Shown one piece after another: positions 23,431 through 35,450 of a stretch of DNA of 64,000 bases. Source of the stretch: Linanthus parryae (taxonomy: Eukaryota > Streptophyta > Magnoliopsida > Ericales > Polemoniaceae); NCBI GenBank assembly GCA_023055425.1, contig JALGPY010000002.1, forward strand, positions 118,432,088 to 118,496,087, given 5' to 3'. The position numbers and the translations under genes were made by a program. The first letter of the stretch is position 1; each line of letters begins with the position of its first letter. The notes beneath the pieces were generated by a model. That model worked only from the letters and a program-made list of their open reading frames with translations. It was not told the origin of the DNA and searched no databases.

Positions 23431-24855
23431 AAACGAAGATCGACATGGATGGTAATGTGATTACCTATAAGGGCCGATTGGTGGCTAAAGGATTCAGACA
23501 GATTCATGGTATTGACTATTATGAAACCTTTTCACCAGTCGCTATGACCAAATCCATCCGAATCCTACTTGCAATTGCAGCATACTACGACTATGAGATT
23601 TGGCAGATGGATGTCAAAACAGCGTTCCTTTATGGGAATCTCCTCGAGGACGTGTATATGATACAGCCGGAGGGTTTTTGAGGATCCAAAGCAAGCCAAC
23701 AAAGTCTGTAAGCTGCAACGATCCATTTATGGATTGAAGCAAGCTTCTAGGAGTTGGAATCGACGTTTTGATGAAGTGGTCAAAGAGTTTGGCTTCATCA
23801 GAAACGAAGATGAGTCTTGTGTCTACAAGAAGGTTAGTGGGAGCTCTGTAGCTTTTCTGGTCTTGTATGTGGATGACATACTACTCATTGGAAACGACAT
23901 TCCCATGCTGCAATCTGTGAAAGATTGGCTAGGAAAGTGTTTCTCAATGAAGGACTTAGGGGAAGCAGCCTATATACTCGGTATAAAGATCTATAGAGAT
24001 AGATCTAAGAGGTTGCTAGGCCTAAGTCAAAGTACATATATTGACAAGGTGTTGAAACGGTTCAACATGCAAGATTCCAAGAAGGGATTCTTGCCCATGT
24101 CACATGGAATCACTCTTTCGAAGAGTGGTTGTCCTTCCAATGAGATTGAGAAGGAACGCATGAGTAGGATTCCCTATGCCTCGGCCATAGGATCTATCAT
24201 GTACGCCATGTTATGTACTAGACCAGATGTGTCATATACCTTGAGTATGACAAGCAGATACCAATCCAATCCGGGTGAGAGTCACTAGATTGCTGTCAAG
24301 AACATCCTAAAGTACTTGAGAAGAACTAAGGATGCCTTCTTGATGTTTGGCGGTGAGGAAGAGTTGCGTGTAAAGGGTTACACTGATGCAAGCTTCCAAA
24401 CCGATAGAGATGACTTTAGATCACAGTCGGGATATGTGTTTTGCCTGAATGGAGCAGCGGTGAGCTGGAAGAGTTCCAAGCAAGAGACGGTGGCTGATTC
24501 TACAACAGAGGCTGAGTACATTGCTGCAAATGGCGCAGCAAAGGAGGCTGTTTGGATCAGAAAGTTTGTTTCTGAACTTGGTGTGGTCCCTAGCATTGCG
24601 GATCCAGTGGAGTTGTTCTGTGACAACACTGGGGCGATCGCGCAATCAAAGGAACCCAGATCGCACCAGAAGTCCAAGCATGTGCTCAGGAAGTTTCATC
24701 TGATTCGAGATATTATCGATAGAGGAGACGTTCGGATATGCAAGATTCCTACAGATGATAATCTGTCAGACCCGCTAACGAAGCCTCTCACGCAGTGGAA
24801 GCATGAAGGGCACACTAGGAGTATGGGCATACGAGATGCGCCAGATTGGCTCTAG
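23412..24855 (+). pseudogene. Reverse transcriptase and RNase H of element C
   Basis: Three open pieces. 23412-23681 has GIDYYETFSPVAMTKSIR and the first catalytic Asp (QMDVKTAFLYG). An extra T in the run at about 23674-23678 shifts the frame. 23734-24288 has LKQASRSW, intact YVDD codons at 23866-23877 and SPGESH-type text, ended by TAG at 24286-24288 in place of Trp. 24316-24855 is a complete copia RNase H (YTDASFQTD, DSTTEAEYIAA, SDPLTKPL) ending DAPDWL and stop, 14 bases before the 3' LTR. Only these few lesions separate it from a full-length enzyme. Confidence 0.9.
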
Positions 24856-24858
24856 TGC

Positions 24859-24869
24859 AAGTGGGAGAC
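24859..24869 (+). other. Polypurine tract of element C
   Basis: AAGTGGGAGAC directly before the 3' LTR, overlapping the end of the pol region by only a few bases. Confidence 0.88.
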
Positions 24870-26305
24870 TGTTGGAATAGATGCCCTAGAGGCAATCTAG
24901 TTTAGTATGAATTTGTAATTGGCTAGAAAATTCATTTATTATTTATTGGATATTTAATATAATGAAGTCCTTAGATTTACAATCGTGTTGTTTATCTTAA
25001 ATATCCCTAGTCAAATATAATGATTAATGGGACAATCATCTATAGACTAGTATGGGGTTGGATTGATATGGAGATATCACGATCCAACACATAGGTGTGC
25101 ATTACGGAATGTTGCACTGGATTGACCCATCACTGAGAAGGCTACATACATGTTATGTTGAGTCACAAGTGCTTCTCGGGTACAATGGTATTGCCATCCT
25201 TAGACTTGAAGTCACTAGATATTCTAGTTGTGGATCATTGTGATCTTGGTAGCGTTAAACGCTACACCGTGACTGGGTAGTTATAAAGGCGTGTACTGGA
25301 TACAATGAGAAGCAAGCTTAGAGATCGTAGTGGACGTAGAGAGGATTTGCCCCTCCCACATAACGGGAGCAAATATCCTAGGCCACTCGAGGGATAGTGC
25401 TTATAGAATGTCTGGCCAGACTCAAATAAATCAATATATGGGATATTGATGTTATTTGCACGAATAAGGCTATTCCATGGATCGAGAAACTATGGATTGG
25501 ATATACGAGTGTGACTTGTATGTCTCGTGTCCAATCCGGATATGGAGGCAAAGGGATGAGACAATTACTTGTACAAGGTTGTCTAGATGACTATTCTATT
25601 AGTTGGCTAGAATGGATGTTTTGCTAGAAACCGCTCCATATTAGCAAAGAGTTGCTACCAACTAGATAGAACCTATGGGGTCACACGCTATATAGAGTTG
25701 TACTAGATTTGGAATTAATTAATTGGATTAATTAATTAGAAGGATCACTTTGCAAACCCTTGCAAACTTAGTAGGGACTAATTTGCAAGGAAGGGACTAA
25801 ATTGAATTCTAGTTGGACTAGAATAAGTCCTTTAGGTAGTTAACAAGGAGTTGTTGGACTATATAAAGGACCCTCCTTCCTTCCCTCCTAATAACTTAGA
25901 ACTTATGCTCTAAAGAGAACATAACAAGAGTGGGAGAGAACAAAGGAGAGAGAGATCAAGCAACAAGGAGGCCGACGCCACCCTTGCCGCCGCCCCTCGT
26001 CCCCGACGCCAAAAGAGGGCCGAAGCCCCTCTTTTGTCTCGTTTTGCGTGATTCCTTCACCCTCCTCTCATTCCGGGCTAGCACCAAGGAGATTGGAGAT
26101 CTAGGATCAACTCTAGGCGTGGATCAACTATAGAGAACGTGACACTATTCGCGTTTGAAGTCATCAAGGAGAACCCAAAGGTGTGTTTATGATTTCTTAC
26201 CTTCACTATCGTTATGCATCTAGACTTGTGATCCTTGGAGGGTTTTGCATGGTTGTTTGTTTGATTATGCTTCCGTTTCCGCGATCCATGAATCAAAACC
26301 CTACA
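24870..26305 (+). repeat. 3' LTR of element C
   Basis: 1436 bp, same length as 9597-11032, about ten substitutions and no length change seen. TATA box at 25860-25867; hairpin at 26011-26035. Confidence 0.95.
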
Positions 26306-26310
26306 ATACA
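26306..26310. repeat. Target site duplication of element C, right (ATACA)
   Basis: Matches 9592-9596. Confidence 0.95.
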
Positions 26311-26887
26311 TCCATTAGACAAGAGTGCATTACAATAATGCATTTTATCAAAATAAATGGAACAACATTTGTCCATTATTTTAATATAAAAATCTTTTCT
26401 TGTCCAAACAAGAAATTGCGATAATGTCCCTACTCATTGCAGGGACATAATCGTATTTGTCTAATTCATCGATAATTCTGAAAGGTAGAGATATTTTCCT
26501 ATGGCTAATTCAGCAACCTTCGTTTCATTGCCTACATCTCTTGAGATCCACCACATTTAAATAATGTTGATATCCTCATCTAGTATGAAATACTTATGAT
26601 GATGAGATAGGCACATTGGCTTCTATAACAAAGTATACCTTAAGTGGAATTAACAATTCCTTCCTTACTTTCCAGGTACTTTGTGTAGTTTCCTTTCCAC
26701 TATACCACATTTATGGGCTTTAAGGCAAATTGGTTTTAGAAACAAACTTGCTTATAACGTTGGGCTTCTTAGAAAACCATTTCCCTCTTCCTCTTTAACC
26801 ATCATTATGGTTTTGCTTTTTCCCTTATTAGCACTTTGTTCAGCGGTTCGCAATCATATTGAGTTCAATTGCTATTGAACAAAGTTT

Positions 26888-27165
26888 TAATTTTCTAATT
26901 GCATCCAATGCAATTCTTGGTCCACTTGGGCGAATAACTCGTTTATTCTTTATCTATCTCACAGACAAATCCCAACTTATAAGCTTTCAATCCCATTGAA
27001 ATAGCTTAGTCGCGTTTTACGTCTTGCTTCAGCAGTAACACATTACTAGCTTGTGTCGGCGCGTCATATCTTCATGAATCAAGTCGCCTTGCTTTGGCGA
27101 ACCCGAACTTCATTACATCTTGATCACGACGAGTGCTAAGCAGGAGAAGGTAAAACGCAAAAATG
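26888..27165 (-). repeat. Leader segment duplicated inside gag of element B
   Basis: Collinear with the true leader of B at about 27700-27985. 27074-27098 and 27889-27913 share an exact 25-base match. A shortened version sits at the same place in D (17161-17250), so it is a property of the B/D branch. Confidence 0.8.
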
Positions 27166-28662
27166 GAGCAATCACTTCGAAACTTTCATGTCTAGCATGC
27201 TCTTGAAAATAGCTTCCTTTTAAGTGTATGATTATATCATAAGCCTCATCTTACTTTCAAATCTCAGAGTTCATGGGAGCTAACATGAGGCAAGTTACAT
27301 CCAAAGAACTATTATTTGATTTTCCTTCCATAAGGGTTCTAGTGTATTTAGGTAGTTGGTGGAAGGTAATTTTATGCTCTAGGATATACTACAATTTTCC
27401 TTTTATTTGAGAAAGATTCTCAATTTTATACCAGTCTAGAAAACTAATTCCAGACAATTTGTCCTTCTTAAGGACATAGCAATAAAGTCGAGTTTGTTTG
27501 TTTAATGGCATATGCGTTCAACACAAAAGGAATTATACAAAGTTTGTGACGTTGTACTATATTCAACAAGGACTTAAATTGTCAAACATAGCTCCCACTA
27601 TTTTTCTCGGATTAATAACCCTCCATATTAATACGGAAAATATCATTACATTTTCTAGTGGGCCAAGATCCAAATTTGACTTTTTTGAGCTTGGTTGTAG
27701 GAACAATTCCAATCGCATCCCCATGCAACTCTTGGCTTAATTGGACAAATAACTCCTTATTTATCTATCCCATAGATAATCCAAATTGGTTGCCTCTAGG
27801 CTTTTAATCCTATTAATCATCTAGTTGTGTCCAACCTCTTACTCCAACAATTGCACATTACTTGCTTGTGCCATAGCATCACATAATGATGAATCAAGTC
27901 GCCTTGCTTTGGCACACACAAGCTCGGTAAATCATGATCATGATGAGTGTTTAAGTCACGAGAAGGAAAAATGCAGTATTTAAATTTGAGGGATTTTCCT
28001 TTCAATTTTAATTGTTTTGTTGATCCATATCAACTGATCTACTTATTTGAGTTGAGCAAACTCATAATTAAATATCTCGGTTGTATTATCTTGTTATCAA
28101 TTTTGTTTGTATCATCCATACACCAAGAATAAATAACAAGACAATAAATTAAACAACCGGCCTCTAAACTACGATATTCCCAAACCAATGAGAATATCCA
28201 TGAACCCTAAAAATAGCAAGCTCATCTCCATTTGCCTCCATCTTTTAGTCTATGCTCCATAGCTTTGTGGAATGCCGCCATCTTGTGGTTCTTCTACTCT
28301 TTAGGCTTCTTCTCCATGTTTTGGCTATCATCTACTCTATCTAATACTAGCTAGCATCTTTACTAAATAGAGAGATCTCACAAGTTGAGAAGATGACCAG
28401 CTCGCAGGCCGTAAAACCTAATTAACTATTATATTAATTATTACAATAAAACAAAACTACAAAATAAAACAATCACAACATCCACAGCTATGGCCATATC
28501 CAACCACCATGGGAATAGCACATAATACAATTAAAATCCAATTTTAACGCGCTTGGTCAATTTTAGTTGATAATTGGGTTACTAGGGTCAAAACGGTCCA
28601 TTGGGTCCACAAACACCTTGGCCGAACCACATAAGGACCGCCAAGCCGCCGGGCGAGCCGGC

Positions 28663-28694
28663 CCTAGGCCGCACGGTTGGACCGTGCGCCTAGG
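28663..28694 (-). other. Conserved leader hairpin, element B copy
   Basis: 28663-28669 pairs with 28688-28694, one bulged base, then 28671-28677 pairs with 28681-28687 around a TGG loop. The closing pair is T-A where A has C-G, a compensatory change. Confidence 0.78.
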
Positions 28695-29044
28695 CCGAAT
28701 CGGCCTTATGGCCGTGGCACTCCTTGCCGCGCAAGGAAAGGGAGGCGGAAGGCTAGGGTTTTGGCCGTAGTGCTTCTCCTCTTCCTTCCTTGTTTGCTTG
28801 TTTCCAAATTGAAGAAAACCACTTTTCCTCAATTTTTGCCCAAAATCTTAGTTTTTAACCCAAATTGACACATCATATGTTCCCGGATTTCGCTAATTTT
28901 CGTACGATACGTAAAATTAGCTCATCCTCTATTGAATCATATTCAAATTGAATTATTTTGCCAATTTTAGTTTTTTTGCGATAATAGCAGAAACAGTGTA
29001 AAATTGTCTGAAAAATAACACATAAACTACGTTATGCACTACGA

Positions 29045-29063
29045 CCTGTGGCTCTGATACCAC
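29045..29063 (-). other. Primer binding site of element B
   Basis: Minus strand reads GTGGTATCAGAGCCACAGG next to the LTR, the full Met-tRNA-type site. Confidence 0.9.
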
Positions 29064-30410
29064 TTTAGGGTTTTGTAACGAATTACGCATCGGAATAAAC
29101 AATAACAAAGATCCGCACAAGACCCTCCAAGGATCACAGGACTAGACGTCATCAACGCTAGCAAAGATTAAGTATCAACCACTTTGTTTGTCTCCTTGGA
29201 TGACTTCACGTGAAATAGCGTCCGCGTATCTATGGATAGTCCACGCCTAGGATCAAGTCTAGAGTCCTTCCACGTCTTGTGCTAGCAATTGATTGAAGGA
29301 GGAAGAAGAAGAATCACGCAAAACGGACCAAAGAGATGGTCGCACCTCTCTTGGTGGCTGACGGGTATGGGACGGCACTAGGGGCTTCCGGCCCTCTTGT
29401 GTTGTTCTCTCCGTGCTTTGTTATCTCTATTGTGTGATAAAAATTATGACACTTATGAGAAAATAAGTTAGGAGTCTCTACATGGATTATCCCACCGTGC
29501 AAATTAGTCATACTAAATTTCCAAGTGATTGCGTATTATCCTTCTATTTAATTAATCATATTAATTAAATCCCAATTCTAGTTTAATCCATATGGCGTGT
29601 GACCCTATAGGTTTCTACTTAGTTGGTTGTAACGATTACTAACATGGAGCGGTGTCTAGCAACACATCCATGCCACCCAAATAATAGACATAGTCAGTAA
29701 TCCGACAAAGCTTGTGACTATATTGTATCATCCCTTTGTCTCTATATCCGGATGGACACGAGACATACAAGTCACAATCGCATATCCAATACATAGTTTT
29801 CTCGATCGTGGAAATAGTCTTATCCATGCAGATAACATCAATATCCTATATTTATTTATCTAAGTCTGACCTGACATTCTATAAGCACTACCCCTCGAGT
29901 GTTCGTGGATAATTGCTCCCGTTATGTGGGAGGGACAAATTCTATCTACATCACTACCATCTCTAAGCTTGCTTCCTATTGTGTCCGACATACACCTTTA
30001 TAACTACCCAGTCACGGCGTAGTGTTTGACGATATCAAAGCACAATATTCCTCAATTATAGGATCTAGTGACTTCAAATCTAAGGATGACAATATCGTTG
30101 TCACTACAAGAAGCACTTGTGACTTTACATAAATTGTATGTAGCCTTGTCGTTGTGGGTCAATTCAATATGCCATTGCCCCTAATGCGTATCCATGTGCT
30201 AGACTTGATATCCCAATATCAATTTACCCTCATACTAGTCTATAGGTGATCTCCCCGTTAATCAATATAATCGATTAGGGATATTAAGAATGTAACATTT
30301 ATGTTCTAAGGATTTCATTCATGTTAACATATCTCCATATCGATAACACAATGAATAGTAAGTCCATATAAATTTCACAAGAAATAGATTGTCTCTAGGG
30401 CATTTCAACA
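29064..30410 (-). repeat. Right outer LTR (5' LTR of element B)
   Basis: Minus strand starts TGTTGAAATGCCC at 30410 and ends at 29064 with CCCTAAA rather than CCCTACA (1347 bp). The U3 is similar to the middle LTR, while R/U5 is closest to the remnant at 1-472. The stretch that carries the TATA box in the other LTRs is deleted near 29480. R-region hairpin at 29328-29354. The five bases after it (AACAT) cannot be matched to a left duplication because the left end is outside the window. Confidence 0.88.
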
Positions 30411-30929
30411 AACATGACCCAGTGAACAAAGTTGACTAACCAGCTAAAACGTAACAGTAGACGGCGGTGTACCATCAGAACCCAAAGTAAACTTTTACGT
30501 AAAATTACATGAATTCGACAAAAGATTGTAAGTGATATTCCCCGACATAATCAGCTTGTGCATAACGTGTTTCAATACAAATTTCGGAACTATCCAAAGA
30601 CCCTAGGTGATCCATAGATCGCCTAGTTCTGTCCATAGTTTGATTAAATTCTTCTAAGTGAAAATACAAAAAAATTGAGTCTATATTCATTTAATTTAGT
30701 AGCTTGTTTGTGGGCGACACCCTTTTACCAAATCAAACAATTCTTCATTGTTTCTTAAGTTCTTTAGAATGATCTTTAGCTAGATAGTCACGACTTATGC
30801 CTGTGGGTTCGACCACTCGGAGTCCTAAAATTACTCAACTCTTACTACTTGAACTTGCATTTGCGCATACGCATTAAGAAAACGCGTCAAATGACCTCAT
30901 ATTTATACTAACTGAGTGTTATACTATAA
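30411..30929. other. Intergenic sequence without recognisable gene
   Basis: AT-rich. 30784-30925 has the flavour of retroelement untranslated sequence (a GCCTGTGGGTTCGACC stretch), but no coding match is seen. Confidence 0.4.
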
Positions 30930-32441
30930 TTGTTTAAGGTTTTAACCTTGGTGATGGTATGTCTTGAGTTGATTTCATCTTGATTAGGTACACATCATGT
31001 AGGACACGTGCATTGTTAAATGCTTATCAATGTGGACTTGGTTGTGATTTGGAATTTGTGTGTATGCCGTAGAACAAGACTTCGGCAAGCACGTAGAGGA
31101 AGACGTGGTTTACTAGTGAAGACATTTGCTAGAATTTCGTTGGCTCTCACGGTGAGTTTACATGCTTAGCCTTTCGTGCCAACCTTTGTACATGTGAAAC
31201 TACTTGACGTTGATGAAGAAACTGATGTACATGATTCTCTATTTGGTAAACCCATTTCAATGGAAATACCTGCTTATGCTCGTATTCAATGTTTGAAATA
31301 CCTTGTTGTTTAAATGCCACGCTGTTCGAACTCATTATTAATGTAAGGGAAATAATTCACATGTAATGGTTGGTTGCTATTATTTTTGGGAAATATGCAC
31401 CTAATGTTATGTCGGCCCCGACCGGGAACATCGATTCGAGGGTTCCCCTTGATTACTTGTTGTATTCTTGGACTGGTTGGCTCCAATCGGGAACATCGAT
31501 TCAAGAGTTCTCCTTGACCTTGGACCTATGGTTGGCTCTGACTGAAAACATCCATTCGAGATTTTCTATTGACTACTTGAGTCTTGGATCTATGATTGGC
31601 ACCGGCCGGAAGCATCGATTCGAGAAATTTACTTGACTACTTGAGTCTTGTATTTTCATTTTCCTAAGTTGCTTTTGAGACTCCGTGTGCCACATAACTA
31701 CATCTACCTTGATTATCACAAAATAATGTGGATTACGTGCTCTTGTGTTCGGGACCGAATATCACTAGGCGCTCCCACGATGGGGAATGATTATATTATG
31801 TGCCTCCATGAATTGGTAATTATTATATTAAGTTCCTTTACATTGGAAAACGTTTTCATCATAAGTCTTGTCTGTTTGGGTACGCAACTTTTAGTATTTA
31901 AATCGTGTTCTACATGAATATACTTATTGTGAAATGTCTACATTGTCTTCTAAACCATATTCTATTGGGACAGAAATTCTGTGAAATAGTTTACATCTAT
32001 TTTATACCTATTTATACACGACTCTGTTACTCTTCAAAATATCTTAAACGTGAAACCCCATGACCATTCTACCCATGCTAAGGTGTTCTGTCACTTAGTT
32101 TTTACTGATAATCTCAAAACTGCGGTCTTGTGTTTTATTCCCCCAAAGAATTATGCTTTCTTTGCTTGGTGTAATGCGCTGGGATCACGTACTCATTCCT
32201 TCATGCAAACAATGGAACTTAGTAAATATTGGGAGAGCCACCTTTTGTTGTAAACACTATTTTGTTAGGCTTGTTGTTCGGATTGGACTCAGTCATGAAC
32301 TATGTAAGCTTTGAGTTATTAATCAGTAGTTGGATCTTCCTTTTCACTTGTTACTCCCAATCCTCGTACGAAAGGGTAATTCCCTATACGGAGGGCACCA
32401 CCGCGGTCTCCTGCATGGGCCTGCGAATTGGGGGTGTTACA
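30930..32441 (-). repeat. Probable LTR beginning TGTAACACCC (minus strand), left edge uncertain
   Basis: Minus strand from 32441 reads TGTAACACCCCCAATTCGC, a start common in plant Ty3/gypsy LTRs. No partner LTR, primer site or pol sequence was found next to it, so it may be a solo LTR. The left edge is a guess. Contains the minisatellite at 31411-31645. Confidence 0.4.
31411..31645 (+). repeat. Minisatellite, four degenerate units of 55-65 bp
   Basis: Units share GGC(T/C)CC...GGGAACATCGATTCGAG followed by TTGACTACTTG. Anchor positions 31416, 31481, 31536 and 31600 give periods of 65, 55 and 64. Confidence 0.75.
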
Positions 32442-34189
32442 AGTTCACTTAGTCAAAATTTACACTAGTTTAACTTTAGCTAATTAATGATTTTTTCAGC
32501 GGAGATCCTCTAAGTTTATTGTATTTTTCATTCAGCTCTTTCAGTTCTAAAAAAATATGAGCCCAAATACTATAAATATTTATGTACAATATGTACAAGA
32601 CATTTATTTTCTTAATTGTATGAGGATAATAACGTCTTTTTTGTATCCCACCAATACTTCTTAACTCTTATCATTTATTTTAAGATGTGGTACAATATTT
32701 TGAAAAAAATGATGAGATGCATAACGGGAATAAATTATACATGTCTCATATCTCCAATCCAAGCGCCAAAATGGTGATCCAACCACCAAACCATACTTAT
32801 ACAGTGGATTCCAAATTTCACGATATCACAGCATTGTAATGACCGTATTCACATATGACAAGGATCACTAATACATTACAACTAAACCATAAGTGTTGAC
32901 ACCATGTCAGAATGATCCTACCCTTAGAGAGAAGTGGTTAGTGCCTAATGCTGAGTACAATTATAATACTAAATGACCTTGGGAGACAGATGTTGCCATA
33001 CCTAAAAGACTCTGCCATACACAAAAGACTCTTCCAAAGTGAATTTAGTGATATTTTCAGATCTCTACCACCAAAATACGTGTCCAGACTTGTACCCTGA
33101 AGATACTAAATAAATTCATATGCAAAATCTAGTATGCAGTTATAACCAAAACATTAAGAACAACTTGTTCCAAATCAAGGATTCTAATTAAGATAGACAA
33201 TTTCCAAATAATGCAATTCGATATTCAAAACTCAGCTTCTACTTCATAAGTTCGAAACCGTATTCCAATTTTCACAAGTATTCACATATAAGATAAGCCG
33301 GTCAAGATTGCTCACCGAACATATACCGATATTTAAACACTCGTCTAACATAGACGAGCTTGCACACAAGCTGAATCTACAAAAATTGAGTGTACAACCT
33401 ATCTAAGTCATCTATATTAGGTAGTATGTATGAATGATATGTAGTGCAGACTATGCATACACAATGAACAAAATACCCTTGGCAGTCAAGATATGTCTAG
33501 TACAGTCCCTAACAGTTTTTGGACACAAAACAATGTTATTTAATATAAAACAACATAAAATTTTCTTCCCTAAATCATTCATACGTGTTGAGCATCGAAA
33601 ACTTTAACTTTTAGTTATTTGCACTCAAGCCCCTTATGTTCTACAAAACTATAAAAAAGTCCGTATAGCTTACTTTAGTCAAACTTAACCCATAGTAATA
33701 CAGAACCAGTCCATATATCATTAAGCTTCATAGACATGCTAATAAACTCCAAGCTATCAAATGACCTCCAAGACAACTTCAGTAAAACTATCGTTTTGCA
33801 CCTCTTTTGCAGTCTTAGTTAAACATGTATTTTCCCGAATTCCATGTTACCCAAATTAGGCACAAAAAAACAAATCACATTCCAAGAAAGTTTCATGGAG
33901 AACCCTAAGGGTAAAAAAGTTATTTATATTGTCAAAACTGAGGTCAAATATAGGAAAAGTCAACTCTCAACATGTCAACCAATTTCTTCTTAATTTAGAA
34001 AGTAATTGAGAAATTTGAAAAAAAAATGTTTTATATGGGGATGTTAGAGTATCCTAAAACATGTTTAAACACTCTAAAGTCCAAATATCCAGGGTGATGT
34101 GCTTGGTCAAAGGCGGGGGGAAATCAAGCTTCTGTACTTTTAACACATTTGGTACTTCCTGTAGTGCATGGGTGCTAAATTTGGACACC
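32442..34189. other. AT-rich intergenic sequence, nothing recognised
   Basis: No family match, no long frame and no tandem repeat seen. Short runs of A and T only. Confidence 0.5.
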
Positions 34190-34810
34190 GAACTAGGAAG
34201 TGTCAGTTTATGCTATATGATATTTATGACTAATTGTCAATTTTGGGTCCAATATCTCGGATTATGTATCTTGATGTATATGAGTTATATAAATGATATG
34301 GGAGCGATTATTTAGATATTTATGTTATGATAACCCTGTTCTTGTAGCCAATTCAAGAATCGTGAATTCAGTGAAGCAAGTTGAGGATTAACCTTTCTTC
34401 TAAAAGTACTCATGTAATTTCCTAGTGTCAAGCCATGCTCTTAGTTCTAGGATCATTCTTGCATCATCCGTCCAATGTCTAGGGACTAAGATGATAGATA
34501 GCAAAGAGAAGCAGCAAGAAGGAGTGGGCATGCCAACCCAACAATCCCACACGGCAGCACGCACCCCTAGGGCGACACCAGTGTGTGGGATGGCTAGGGT
34601 TTGACACTCACCCCCTTGGACTTTCTCTCTGCTTGTTTTCGAAGTTCAATCAATATAGAACCATTTTTTCTAAGTTTTCTAAACTTGTTGTTCCACATGA
34701 GAGAGTTTAATTAGGAATTAAAATACTTCTTTTAGTATGATTATGATAGTGATTTAATCACATATTTTATAAAGATGTAATTTCCTATTAAACTTCTATG
34801 ACTTTAAATT
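34190..34810 (+). repeat. Diverged ~600-bp repeat, copy 1
   Basis: Collinear with 37735-38320. Shared landmarks are AGGAAGTGTCA, a tract with GGGACTA(A/G)A, GAAGGAGTGGGC, and a GAGAGAGTT(T/A)AATT block. A frame at 34061-34315 crosses its edge and is not a gene. The family is unknown, possibly part of an LTR. Confidence 0.6.
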
Positions 34811-35330
34811 AATTGTTCAATTAAAGTAATTGGAAGATTTTTAGTATAAAAATATTTTTTTATATAGTAATGAGAGTTTGACTTGAATATATTTTCTTTA
34901 TTACTATATGTTATGATTTATACATAAAAAAGTTTCACTAATTGAAATTCTATTTTTATTAATTTATAATCATTATCTCTTCATTACTTTGTTTTGGAGT
35001 AATGTTCTTTTAAAACATCGTGTGGTTATTAACTAAGGAATTTATAGTTAATAAAGAAGAGTTTTTATAGTAAATGGATATCAATTATCCAATTAATTTT
35101 TTCTTGAATATTAAGTATTATCTTTCATGGGATAATTTATGATATTTGATATTAATAATTAATTTGGCTAATGTTGTATTATAAGTATAATTCTTTTTAA
35201 TTAATGACAATTATTATTTAATTAGAGTTGACATTTAAATTTGTCTAAAACTCTAGTTTCACTGTAGATTTTTTCTAGAACTCTATTACTTTGAGAAAAA
35301 GCATCCCTACTCTATAAAGAGAGGTATATG
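34811..35330. other. Very AT-rich sequence with a TATA-like site
   Basis: Long A/T runs. CTCTATAAAGAG at 35310-35321 resembles an LTR promoter. It could be the U3 end of the element that includes the 34190 repeat. Confidence 0.35.
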
Positions 35331-35371
35331 GCCAAGAGAAATTCAAAATTTTGAGAAATCTTCACCATAGG

Positions 35372-35377
<6 letters not shown>

Positions 35378-35417
<40 letters not shown>

Positions 35418-35450
35418 AGGGAGAGAGGGAGAGAGAGAGAGAGAGAGAGA
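35378..35450 (+). repeat. Compound microsatellite (AT)n(GA)n
   Basis: About 18 AT units (35378-35414) followed directly by a GA-rich run to about 35450. It produces an artificial repeat frame at 35351-35566. Confidence 0.92.

Larger units (their letters stand above)
9597..26305 (+). mobile_element. Element C: Angela-lineage Ty1/copia retrotransposon, nested in B and carrying D
   Basis: Bounded by two 1436-bp LTRs (9597-11032 and 24870-26305) that differ at about ten positions by eye, with matching ATACA duplications. Without D its own length is about 8.5 kb. It has a primer site, long leader, gag and a nearly complete pol in copia order, and a polypurine tract. Four breaks in pol (near 22660, 23428, 23678 and 24286) make this copy inactive, but it is the best-preserved coding member in the window. 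Confidence 0.95.
26306..29044 (-). mobile_element. Element B, 5' half (gag remnant and leader), right of the C insertion
   Basis: Continues B from 9596: pre-integrase and protease traces (26306-26700), gag traces (26700-27510) with start ATGGCATTAAACAA near 27510-27497 on the minus strand, then the leader (27520-29044). Gag carries an internal second copy of leader sequence at about 26888-27165. The leader hairpin is at 28663-28694 and one CTCGCAGGCCGTAAA motif remains at 28401-28416. No open frame is long enough to be functional. Confidence 0.85.
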
